From the NCBI GenBank assembly GCA_016208065.1, contig JACQYU010000094.1, positions 1 through 5,345 of the forward strand: DNA of 5,345 nucleotides, in the 5' to 3' direction. Positions 1-4,321 of the stretch are shown one piece after another. A program made the translations under genes and the position numbers. Every line of letters begins with the position of its first letter. The stretch's first letter is position 1. The notes under the pieces are model-generated. The model was not told where the DNA came from, searched no databases, and saw only the letters and a list, made by a program, of their open reading frames with translations. Source of the DNA: Candidatus Falkowiibacteriota bacterium (lineage in GTDB: Bacteria; Patescibacteriota; Patescibacteriia; Patescibacteriales; GWC2-42-12).

Positions 1-255
1 CCCTTGCGAACTGGTGGCGCTATAAGCGCGCACGCCGGCGGCGCTGGCGCCTAAAACTATGGAAGCGGCCGCGAATTCTGATTCGGCGCGCACGTATTCA
101 TAATCAGCCTGGCCATCGGCTTTAAATTTAGCCAGATCTTCAACAATATGGGTTTGCGGAGTAATCGGGTAAGCGGAAATGACGGCTGGTCGGATATTCT
201 TAATGGTTTGTGCTATAGCATTTGAGCCTTCCAGTATTTGTTGTTTATTATCCAT
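1..255 (-). CDS. porA: Pyruvate:ferredoxin oxidoreductase alpha subunit, N-terminal 85 residues (partial)
   Basis: The alpha subunit of 2-oxoacid:ferredoxin oxidoreductase carries the pyrimidine-binding half of the thiamine diphosphate site. Together with PorB, PorG and PorD it oxidises pyruvate to acetyl-CoA and CO2 in the cytoplasm and passes electrons to ferredoxin. The translated part (M1-G85) shows the family hallmark AYPITPQ at residues 28-34 and the block ESEFAAASIVLGASAAG at 58-74, followed by RAYSATSSQG, where the window ends. By analogy with characterised enzymes, T32 and E60 are the likely substrate and cofactor contacts. The ATG at 255-253 lies 10 bases after the porD stop, so the two genes are surely cotranscribed. 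No Shine-Dalgarno sequence is visible, only A/T. The remaining roughly 300 residues, and presumably porB, lie beyond position 1. Specificity for pyruvate rather than another 2-oxoacid is inferred from the gamma-delta-alpha gene order. Confidence 0.95.
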   Translation of the reverse strand, partial: MDNKQQILEGSNAIAQTIKNIRPAVISAYPITPQTHIVEDLAKFKADGQADYEYVRAESEFAAASIVLGASAAGVRAYSATSSQG

Positions 256-265
256 AAAATAATTA

Positions 266-532
266 TTATTTTTCATCTAATTCCATTTCAATTGCCTTGA
301 ACGGGCATTCGGTGGCGCAGAGGCCGCAGCCTTTGCAATATGTTAAATCGCATTCAAAATATTTTTTACCTATGGCATTGGTTTGATCGGTTTGATAAAT
401 TATGCCTTCGGGGCAAAGGCGCGAACAAATAGCGCAAGCCGTGCATTTGTCATGCATAAACTTCGGCCGGTTAGTGCGCCAGGCGCCGGTTTTATTTATA
501 GTGGTGGTAGAAGGTTTAACGGTTATTTTCAT
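266..532 (-). CDS. porD: Pyruvate:ferredoxin oxidoreductase delta subunit (2x[4Fe-4S] ferredoxin-like)
   Basis: This small iron-sulfur subunit wires the catalytic PorA/PorB core to external ferredoxin. Its 88 residues match the usual length of PorD. It has the typical N-terminal TGAWRTNRPKF segment (15-25) and then two cluster motifs: C30-x2-C33-x2-C36-x3-C40-P and C66-x2-C69-x2-C72-x3-C76-P. An extra cysteine, C61, precedes the second motif. The ATG at 532-530 gives the full family N-terminus. No purine-rich ribosome binding site precedes it. porA follows 10 bases downstream. Upstream, the normal porG neighbour is more than 1.1 kb away because an insertion sequence separates them; without the element the gap would be about 70 bases. 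Expression therefore depends on read-through across the element or on an undetected promoter. Confidence 0.95.
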   Translation of the reverse strand: MKITVKPSTTTINKTGAWRTNRPKFMHDKCTACAICSRLCPEGIIYQTDQTNAIGKKYFECDLTYCKGCGLCATECPFKAIEMELDEK

Positions 533-545
533 AATTTATGTTCGT

Positions 546-599
546 GAGATTGCCCTGCCTGCCGGCAGGCAGGCGCGCCGCCCGCTGGCGGCTCGCAAT
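546..599. repeat. GC-rich palindromic intergenic repeat, interrupted by the insertion sequence
   Basis: This GC-rich block sits in an otherwise AT-rich spacer upstream of porD. It holds a perfect 20-bp palindrome at 554-573 (half-site CCTGCCTGCC) and a second hairpin with GCCGCC at 577-582 pairing with GGCGGC at 587-592 across a 4-base loop. The outer ends are GAGATTGC (546-553) and GCAAT (595-599). After removing the insertion sequence, the right end continues as GCAATGACA (1694-1702), giving an imperfect inverted repeat with core ATTGC...GCAAT. Palindromic repeats with ends like GTCATTGCGAG...GCAATCTC are, to my knowledge, common as dispersed copies in many bacterial genomes; that statement is from memory. 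The read-through peptide LPAGRQA in one frame is a by-product of the palindrome. Confidence 0.75.
595..599. repeat. Target site duplication, left copy (GCAAT)
   Basis: GCAAT directly abuts the outer end of the left terminal inverted repeat (600). The same five bases abut the outer end of the right repeat at 1694-1698. Bases further out differ, so the duplication is exactly 5 bp if the element ends are GGG...CCC. An intact duplication indicates a simple and probably recent transposition event. Confidence 0.8.
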
Positions 600-626
600 G
601 GGTGTGTTGGTAAAAAATGTGTGCTG
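600..626 (+). repeat. Left terminal inverted repeat of the insertion sequence
   Basis: These 27 bases are the reverse complement of 1667-1693 except for one position (GTGTGTTGG here, GTGTATTGG in the partner). The repeat lies 12 bases beyond the transposase stop codon. It begins with GGG next to the GCAAT target duplication. Confidence 0.88.
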
Positions 627-638
627 TTCTTTGATAAT

Positions 639-1590
639 TTAAGGTTTAAGAAAGAAAAACCATTGAAAGAATGCTTGGCGTTTTTTTGGTGATAATCCTC
701 GGTGGTTTCGATAGCGGCTTTTTAGAAAACTGAAATAGCCTTCAGCTAAATTTGTAGTTTTGGGAATGTTGCTGTCATCCAGATAATGGAACATGCTGGG
801 TAAAGATTTTAGCAACATGCTCCTGGCCCTTTTCAGATCACTGAAAACCCAGCCACTTTCCGGTCGGCTATCAATTTTACGGCCGTGCCTGTATTCCCAT
901 CGTCTGACTGATTCTAAAAATATCTTTTTCTGCGCTTCGGTATTAACGCTGGTGACAGCGACGAAAAGTAAACGTAATTTCCTGGCCGCGGCAGTCTTGG
1001 GATTAACTCGGCACCACATCAGCCCTTGCCTCTGAATATGCACCAGGCATCGCTGGATAATGATGTCAGGCCAGATTACCTTTAACGTCTTGATAACCGT
1101 TGGATTTCCGTCAACCGTAGCGCTTTTCGGGCTTAGACCGGCACTTCTGAGCTTGGTAAAAAAATTAAGCAAAGCGAATAGCGTATTTTCCCTAAGACCA
1201 TATTCTCCTTTGACCATCTTGCGGCGTTCAGAGTCTAGCAGAATAACTGCTTCAATTTTTCTTCGCCAGATGAATGTGCCGTCGAATACCAGGTGTTTAA
1301 CCGAGGCTAAATTCTCCGGAGGAAATAATGGCAGGATGCCTAGCCAGTGATCAACGATTAAACGAATTTTTCTTTCGCTTTTACCGCTAATTTCCACCAG
1401 CTGATTGATAGTGTAGCCGCCGCAGAGCCATTTTTTGAACCAGACGAATTCATTGATCAGCTTAACCGCCTTATTCTTTCTTGAAAAAGAACGTCGGCAC
1501 CTTTTGCAGTAAAATCTTTGTTTACCATTGGTATAATGGCCATTAAATTTTACCGCAGAAGAACCGCAATGCGAACAGCTTTTTTTTCAT
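639..1590 (-). CDS. IS1249-type DDE transposase, +1 frameshift in an A8 run after the start codon
   Basis: This cut-and-paste transposase spans 316 residues if one A is skipped. The start ATG (1590-1588) has an AAGG ribosome binding site 7 bases upstream and a promoter inside the element. In the ATG frame, translation ends after 15 residues. Dropping one of the eight A at 1580-1587 gives MKKSCSHCGSSAVKF, the expected zinc-ribbon N-terminus with C-x2-C and a later C-x2-C (FYCKRCRRSF). The continuous frame has TGA at 1589-1587 and no standard start until a GTG at 1397, which would delete the zinc finger and helix region. Numbering from that GTG, the catalytic residues are D39 (VFDGTF), D96 (TVDGNP) and E219 (NLAEGYF). 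C117/H120 lie in QRCLVH, and NHRGLSPKKR is near the C-terminus. The core is intact, so the shift may be transcriptional slippage, a recent inactivating insertion, or a sequencing error. Confidence 0.85.
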
Positions 1591-1630
1591 ACTTAGACCT
1601 TAAATTACGAAAGTGTTTGAAATCATTCCC

Positions 1631-1660
1631 AGTATACCGCTAAACTTAAATTAAAATCAA
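1631..1660 (-). promoter_or_regulatory. Transposase promoter within the insertion sequence
   Basis: On the minus strand, TTGATT (1660-1655) and TATACT (1636-1631) are separated by 18 bases and resemble sigma-70 -35 and -10 boxes. Transcription would begin near 1624, giving a leader of about 35 bases before the AAGG site (1601-1598) and the ATG at 1590. It lies just inside the right inverted repeat, the usual place for a transposase promoter. Its transcripts could also run on into porD and porA. Confidence 0.55.
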
Positions 1661-1666
1661 ACCTTT

Positions 1667-1693
1667 CAGCACACATTTTTTACCAATACACCC
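1667..1693 (-). repeat. Right terminal inverted repeat of the insertion sequence
   Basis: This is the partner of 600-626, matching at 26 of 27 positions in reverse complement. Its outer end (CCC, 1691-1693) abuts the second GCAAT copy. It lies upstream of the transposase promoter. Confidence 0.88.
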
Positions 1694-1698
1694 GCAAT
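1694..1698. repeat. Target site duplication, right copy (GCAAT)
   Basis: This matches 595-599. Immediately downstream, GACATTTAA leads into the porG stop codon at 1704-1706. The element therefore inserted only a few bases after the end of porG. Confidence 0.8.
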
Positions 1699-1703
1699 GA
1701 CAT

Positions 1704-2243
1704 TTAAGTTTGATACGCTTTTTCTATGGCTTTAATGTTTTTATCAATTAAAGTTTGATTGCTGAAAAATTTTTCTTGAATCGCTTGTTTTAATAATTCC
1801 AAGTCAAGCAGGCCGGTTATCTTAGTAAAAGCGCCTAAAATAACCGTATTAACGATATTTTTACCGATTATTTCTAAAGCGATTTTGGTAGCGTCAATCG
1901 TATAAATATTGGCTTGAGGCAGGTTAATTTTTAGGTCCTGCTTGGCTTTGGCCGTATTAATAATTACAATAGTTTTTTTATCCGCGCCCTTGGTTACATC
2001 AATACTGTCTAGTAAGCTGGCGTCTTGGATAATTAGAATATTAGGCTGATAAATTTGTTCCCTGGTAATAATCGGCCGGTCATCAAGCCGTACATATGAT
2101 TCTACCGGCGCGCCGGTTCTTTCCACGCCAAAAGAGGGAAAAGCTTGGGTTTGTTTTCCGCTCTTAAAGGCGGCAATAGCGATTAGTTCCGCGGCTGTTA
2201 CTACGCCTTGGCCGCCGCGGCCGTGAATTCTTATCTGTATCAT
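1704..2243 (-). CDS. porG: Pyruvate:ferredoxin oxidoreductase gamma subunit
   Basis: The gamma subunit forms the domain that links the catalytic alpha/beta pair and is thought to contribute to CoA handling. The 179-residue length is normal for PorG. The N-terminus has the glycine-rich family signature GRGGQGVVTAAEL (residues 8-20). AFPSFGVERTGAPVESYVR (34-52) is the second conserved block. The ATG at 2243-2241 begins directly with the conserved MIQIRIHGRGGQG, so the start is secure. A weak GGAT lies about 14 bases upstream, inside the edge of a palindromic repeat (2254-2343). It is the first POR gene of the cluster. The dsbA-like gene ends about 110 bases upstream on the same strand and may be cotranscribed. 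The insertion sequence begins just after the stop codon, separating this gene from porD. Confidence 0.95.
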   Translation of the reverse strand: MIQIRIHGRGGQGVVTAAELIAIAAFKSGKQTQAFPSFGVERTGAPVESYVRLDDRPIITREQIYQPNILIIQDASLLDSIDVTKGADKKTIVIINTAKAKQDLKINLPQANIYTIDATKIALEIIGKNIVNTVILGAFTKITGLLDLELLKQAIQEKFFSNQTLIDKNIKAIEKAYQT

Positions 2244-2253
2244 GTTTTTTATT

Positions 2254-2343
2254 TGTCATCCTGGAGCGAAGCGATAGGATCCTGTGAATATTTAAGTAAA
2301 ATAAGATTTTATCGCTTCGCTGATGCTACGCTCCAGAATGACA
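2254..2343. repeat. Palindromic intergenic repeat (90 bp) between dsbA-like gene and porG
   Basis: The outer arms TGTCATCCTGGAGCG (2254-2268) and 2329-2343 are inverted copies matching at 14 of 15 positions. A further perfect 10-bp pair, GCGAAGCGAT (2266-2275) with ATCGCTTCGC (2311-2320), extends the left arm inward. The centre is AT-rich. The repeat fills almost the whole spacer: it starts 10 bases upstream of the porG start codon and ends 8 bases after the dsbA-like stop codon. Ends of the type TGTCAT...ATGACA are shared with the repeat next to porD. It has no coding capacity. It could act as an mRNA hairpin between the two genes or be a MITE-like passenger. Confidence 0.8.
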
Positions 2344-2351
2344 GTTGTTGT

Positions 2352-3020
2352 TTATTTTCTAAGCCCCTCAATTATTTTTATAAAAACATCATAGGGTATA
2401 TTGCCTTCAATTTTATAGCCGTTAATAAAGTAAGTTGGCGTGCCGGTAATGCCGAATTTTTGGCCGTCCTCCAAGTCTTTTTGAATCTGCGCTAGATATT
2501 TTTTCTTAGCCAAGCAATCATTAAATCTGATTTGATCAGCCCCGATTTGATTGGCTATTATAGCGAGCTGATCGGCGGTGTCAAGGCTTTGATTTTGGAA
2601 TAGTTTATCATGCATGGGCCAAAATAAACCTTGTTCGCCGGCACAGCGTCCGGCTAAAGCCAACAGAGAAGAGGAGTCAGCTACCACCGGATAATCCCGC
2701 CAGATGAATTTTATGTCATTTTTATATTTTAAGCTTATCTCTCTGATTGTGGAAAACGATTGTTCGCAGGCCGGACAGGCAAAGTCGCCGAATTCAACGA
2801 TAGTTATAGGGGCTTTTGCCGAGCCCAGCCAGTAGTGCTCATCATCCGCGGCATTAAATTGCTGTCCGCTTAATTTTATGCCGGTTTGTTGCTTGGTTGT
2901 TTTGACGCCGTTATAAATATAAAAGCCGATTGCCACCGCAAAAATTAAGATTATAGTTAACAAAGCAATAATTAATTTGCCCCACCAGGATTTAAAGATA
3001 GATTTGGCAGTGTCTTGCAT
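2352..3020 (-). CDS. Membrane-anchored DsbA-family thiol:disulfide oxidoreductase
   Basis: This is a predicted thioredoxin-fold protein that makes or rearranges disulfides in exported proteins. Its 222 residues comprise a short cytoplasmic N-terminus, one transmembrane helix at about 16-36 (hydrophobic, then YIYNG) acting as an uncleaved anchor, a linker, and a DsbA-like domain from about 62 on. The active site is C82-P-A-C85 in EFGDFACPACEQ. The cis-proline loop is ITGTPT with P195. The segment CAGEQGLFWPMHDKLF (126-141) is typical of the DsbA/BdbD group. C126 and C169 could form a second structural disulfide. The ATG at 3020 gives a normal anchor, but no ribosome binding site is seen upstream. 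It lies upstream of porG on the same strand, separated by a palindromic repeat. A functional link to POR is not evident. Redox partner and substrates are unknown. Confidence 0.88.
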   Translation of the reverse strand: MQDTAKSIFKSWWGKLIIALLTIILIFAVAIGFYIYNGVKTTKQQTGIKLSGQQFNAADDEHYWLGSAKAPITIVEFGDFACPACEQSFSTIREISLKYKNDIKFIWRDYPVVADSSSLLALAGRCAGEQGLFWPMHDKLFQNQSLDTADQLAIIANQIGADQIRFNDCLAKKKYLAQIQKDLEDGQKFGITGTPTYFINGYKIEGNIPYDVFIKIIEGLRK

Positions 3021-3187
3021 TGAAAAATATTTAGATTAGCTTTATTATTAATATTAGAGCAGAATCTATTACTCCTAAAACGAGATTTGGCGTAGTTAGG
3101 CAAATCCGCTACGAATTTACGAATAAATAAAACATGCTATTAAATATTTGTATATTCGCGGGATATGAATATTATATCATTTATTTT
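3021..3187. promoter_or_regulatory. Divergent intergenic region between the dsbA-like gene and the small basic gene
   Basis: This AT-rich spacer must carry promoters in both directions. On the plus strand a plausible pair is TTGTAT (3148-3153) and TATTAT (3170-3175), 16 bases apart, placing transcription start only a few bases before the ATG at 3188. No equally good pair is visible for the minus strand. The middle (3084-3113) holds two interleaved inverted repeats: GATTTG with CAAATC (3084-3089 and 3101-3106), and CGTAG with CTACG (3091-3095 and 3109-3113). These cannot both form simple hairpins without a pseudoknot, and they may be an operator or a decayed repeat. Confidence 0.35.
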
Positions 3188-3334
3188 ATGAATAAACAAA
3201 GTTTAGACAGGCTAGAACAAGAGACGGAAAAACGACTTAAAGCGCGGGAGAAAAGGAAAAGAAAGCGGATGGCAATAAGCGGTTCGGGTGTAAAAAGGCT
3301 GCAAAAAATAATTTTGAGCTCATCTGAAAAATAA
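3188..3334 (+). CDS. Small highly basic hypothetical protein (48 residues)
   Basis: I cannot assign a function. The protein starts MNKQSLDRLEQETEKRL, continues with a very basic stretch (KAREKRKRKRM, about residues 17-27) and ends with a short GVKRLQKII helix-like segment. The charge pattern suggests a helical nucleic-acid or ribosome-binding peptide, but that is a guess. An upstream in-frame ATG at 3134 would add a hydrophobic, AT-coded leader (LLNICIFAGYEYYIIYF). I prefer 3188 because the best promoter lies between the two starts and composition changes there. The last six residues (LSSSEK) and the stop codon are encoded by the left arm of an inverted-repeat element that begins at 3315. The original protein may have ended at ...LQKII (42 residues). 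Confidence 0.6.
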   Translation: MNKQSLDRLEQETEKRLKAREKRKRKRMAISGSGVKRLQKIILSSSEK

Positions 3335-3432
3335 CTATAAAATAATTTTTAAGATTTTTTGAGCGAAAAGTTAGAAAATTTTGTAGCGAAAAAAGACAGA
3401 AATTAGCCATAGTTATTTTTCAGATGAGCTCA
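3315..3432. repeat. MITE-like palindromic element, 118 bp with perfect 24-bp terminal inverted repeats
   Basis: Positions 3315-3338 and 3409-3432 are perfect reverse complements over 24 bases (outer ends TGAGCTCATCTG). The interior is AT-rich and pairs partly as well (TAATTT and TTTTTT blocks), so the whole element can fold into a long hairpin. The flanks are near-duplicates: TGCAAAAAATAATTT just left (3300-3314) and TGCAAAATAATTT just right (3434-3446). This looks like an insertion with target duplication, differing only in the length of the A run. It overlaps the 3' end of the small upstream gene and sits directly before the pdaD promoter. It could also terminate transcription from the left. 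Confidence 0.75.
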
Positions 3433-3460
3433 TTGCAAAATAATTTGAAAGCTGTATAAT
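3433..3460 (+). promoter_or_regulatory. Promoter of pdaD
   Basis: TTGCAA (3433-3438, four of six consensus bases) and a perfect TATAAT (3455-3460) are 16 bases apart. Transcription would start near 3467, giving a leader of about 65 bases. The -35 box lies in the right-hand flank copy of the palindromic element ending at 3432. Confidence 0.65.
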
Positions 3461-3467
3461 TAAATCA

Positions 3468-3483
3468 CGCCGTTTGAACGGCG
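3468..3483 (+). promoter_or_regulatory. Stem-loop at the 5' end of the pdaD leader
   Basis: CGCCGT (3468-3473) pairs with ACGGCG (3478-3483) around a four-base TTGA loop. It is the only GC-rich block in an AT-rich leader. It starts at or just after the predicted transcription start, so it may stabilise the mRNA 5' end or be an operator. Between it and the ATG at 3532 the leader is almost pure A/T with no strong Shine-Dalgarno sequence; the closest is AAAAAGAC about 10 bases upstream. Confidence 0.4.
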
Positions 3484-3531
3484 ATTATTAATTTTTAATT
3501 CTTAAATCAAAAAAGAAAAAAGACAAAAAGT

Positions 3532-4176
3532 ATGTTCACGCCAAAGAAAATGTTTTTAACCAAAGGAGTCGGCGTTCATAAGGACAAGCTGGCTTCGTTT
3601 GAATTAGCGCTTAGAAATGCCGGCATTCAACAATGCAACTTAGTGACTGTTTCCAGTATTTTACCGCCCAATTGTCAAATTATAGCCAAAGAAAAAGGCG
3701 AAAAAATGCTTTCTCCCGGCCAGATTGTTTTTTGCGTTATGGCCAGAAGCGAAACTAATGAGCCTAATCGTTTAACCTCAGCGGCCATAGGCTTAGGCAG
3801 GCCGAGCGATGGGAAAAATTATGGATATTTATCAGAGCATCATGCTTTCGGCGAAGTAGCTAAAAAAACCGGCGAGTATGCCGAAGATTTAGCCGCTACT
3901 ATGCTGGCTACGACTTTAGGCATTGAATTTGATCCGGATAAAGCCTGGGACGAAAGAAAACAAATTTATATTTCCAGCGGCAATATCTTTAAAACCACTA
4001 ATATTTGCCAATCGGCCGAGGGCAACAAAGATGGCTTATGGACCACTGTGATTGCCGTAGCGGTTTTTTGCGATTATAATTTTCATAAAGACGTAGTTAT
4101 GCCGATTATAAAAGATGAATTAAATAACGCGGAAAATTTTAATGGCAACGGATTTGGCAATGCTGTTAAGAGTTAA
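3532..4176 (+). CDS. pdaD: Pyruvoyl-dependent arginine decarboxylase (PvlArgDC) proenzyme
   Basis: The enzyme converts arginine to agmatine and CO2, the first step of agmatine-based polyamine synthesis or of an acid-resistance arginine/agmatine cycle. The proenzyme cuts itself between two serines; the second becomes the N-terminal pyruvoyl cofactor of the alpha chain. The cleavage motif is [13 protein letters not shown] (residues 36-48), with S41/S42 as the scissile pair. [12 protein letters not shown] (97-108) holds the conserved acidic residue expected in the active site, probably E102. [16 protein letters not shown] (12-27) is the typical beta-chain start. At 214 residues it is longer than the archaeal M. 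jannaschii enzyme (about 165), mainly in the C-terminal half. ATG 3532 is chosen; an in-frame ATG at 3550 (M7) is less likely. The gene is a single transcription unit with its own promoter and terminator. Confidence 0.93.
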   Translation: MFTPKKMFLTKGVGVHKDKLASFELALRNAGIQQCNLVTVSSILPPNCQIIAKEKGEKMLSPGQIVFCVMARSETNEPNRLTSAAIGLGRPSDGKNYGYLSEHHAFGEVAKKTGEYAEDLAATMLATTLGIEFDPDKAWDERKQIYISSGNIFKTTNICQSAEGNKDGLWTTVIAVAVFCDYNFHKDVVMPIIKDELNNAENFNGNGFGNAVKS

Positions 4177-4197
4177 TTAATTGGCGACGATATATGG

Positions 4198-4233
4198 CAG
4201 GCTTAGTCCTTTATTAGGATTAAGCCTGTTTTT
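4198..4233 (+). terminator. Intrinsic terminator of pdaD
   Basis: CAGGCTTAGTCCT (4198-4210) pairs with AGGATTAAGCCTG (4216-4228) over 13 positions, including one G-U pair, around a five-base loop. A run of five T follows (4229-4233). It lies 21 bases after the pdaD stop codon. The next reading frame (ATG 4244) begins only 10 bases beyond it, so that gene needs either its own promoter in this tight space or read-through. Confidence 0.88.
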
Positions 4234-4243
4234 ATAAAAATAT

Positions 4244-4300
4244 ATGGCTTTAGAAAAATATCAGGCCAAGAGAAAATTTAATAAAACTTCGGAGCCGTAA
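4244..4300 (+). pseudogene. Severed N-terminal segment of the LigD-type phosphoesterase gene (ends at in-frame TAA)
   Basis: ATG 4244 opens a frame that reads MALEKYQAKRKFNKTSEP and then meets TAA at 4298-4300. It is in the same frame as the phosphoesterase ORF that follows. Its pattern L-x2-Y-x2-KR-x-F-x-KT-x-EP is the usual N-terminal motif of LigD 3'-phosphoesterase domains. The codons after the stop (RDVKKRSLSRFVVQKH) continue the normal linker with no gap. A single base change of the stop would restore a 147-residue protein. It starts 10 bases past the pdaD terminator and has no ribosome binding site. A TATAAA at 4233-4238 could be a -10 box for a leaderless transcript. Confidence 0.75.
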
Positions 4301-4321
4301 CGAGATGTAAAAAAAAGAAGT

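Larger units (their letters stand above)
600..1693 (-). mobile_element. Complete insertion sequence, IS256 family (IS1249-like), inside the por operon
   Basis: The element is 1,094 bp long. The left end (600-626) and the right end (1667-1693) form 27-bp terminal inverted repeats with a single mismatch; each begins GGGTGT and ends GTGTGCTG. A weaker match continues inward (TTTGAT...AATTTAAG on both sides). It is flanked by GCAAT direct repeats. One transposase gene fills most of the interior on the minus strand, the same direction as the porG-porD-porA operon it splits. The family call rests on the transposase: N-terminal zinc ribbon, DDE residues, and the QRCLVH and HRGLS motifs typical of the IS1249 group. 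A 5-bp duplication is shorter than the 8-9 bp usual for IS256 relatives, so the exact subgroup is uncertain. The ends and duplication are intact, but the transposase reading frame is not. Confidence 0.88.

Noticed and set aside
402..692. Plus-strand 96-residue frame containing ALPAGRQARR
   Set aside because: It is antisense to porD and runs through the GC-rich palindrome and the left end of the insertion sequence. It has no family features.
793..1350. Two plus-strand frames opposite the transposase
   Set aside because: They are shadows of the conserved transposase frame, with no motif, ribosome binding site or codon logic of their own.
2208..2495. Plus-strand 95-residue frame across the porG start and the dsbA-like 3' end
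   Set aside because: It overlaps two well-supported genes in antisense and passes through a palindromic repeat.
3084..3113. Interleaved inverted repeats resembling an H-type pseudoknot
   Set aside because: The stems are only 5-6 bp in an AT-rich promoter region. Chance or a decayed repeat is as likely, so it is mentioned only within the intergenic entry.
3134..3187. Upstream ATG extending the small basic protein by 18 residues
   Set aside because: The added part is AT-driven and hydrophobic, lies upstream of the best promoter, and has no ribosome binding site. A short signal-like leader cannot be fully excluded.
4305..4310. Start-stop minimal ORF (ATG TAA), about 10 bases after GGAG, before the phosphoesterase TTG
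   Set aside because: It is out of frame with the phosphoesterase and is probably chance in an A-rich linker. The GGAG is part of the ancestral coding sequence (codons SEP).
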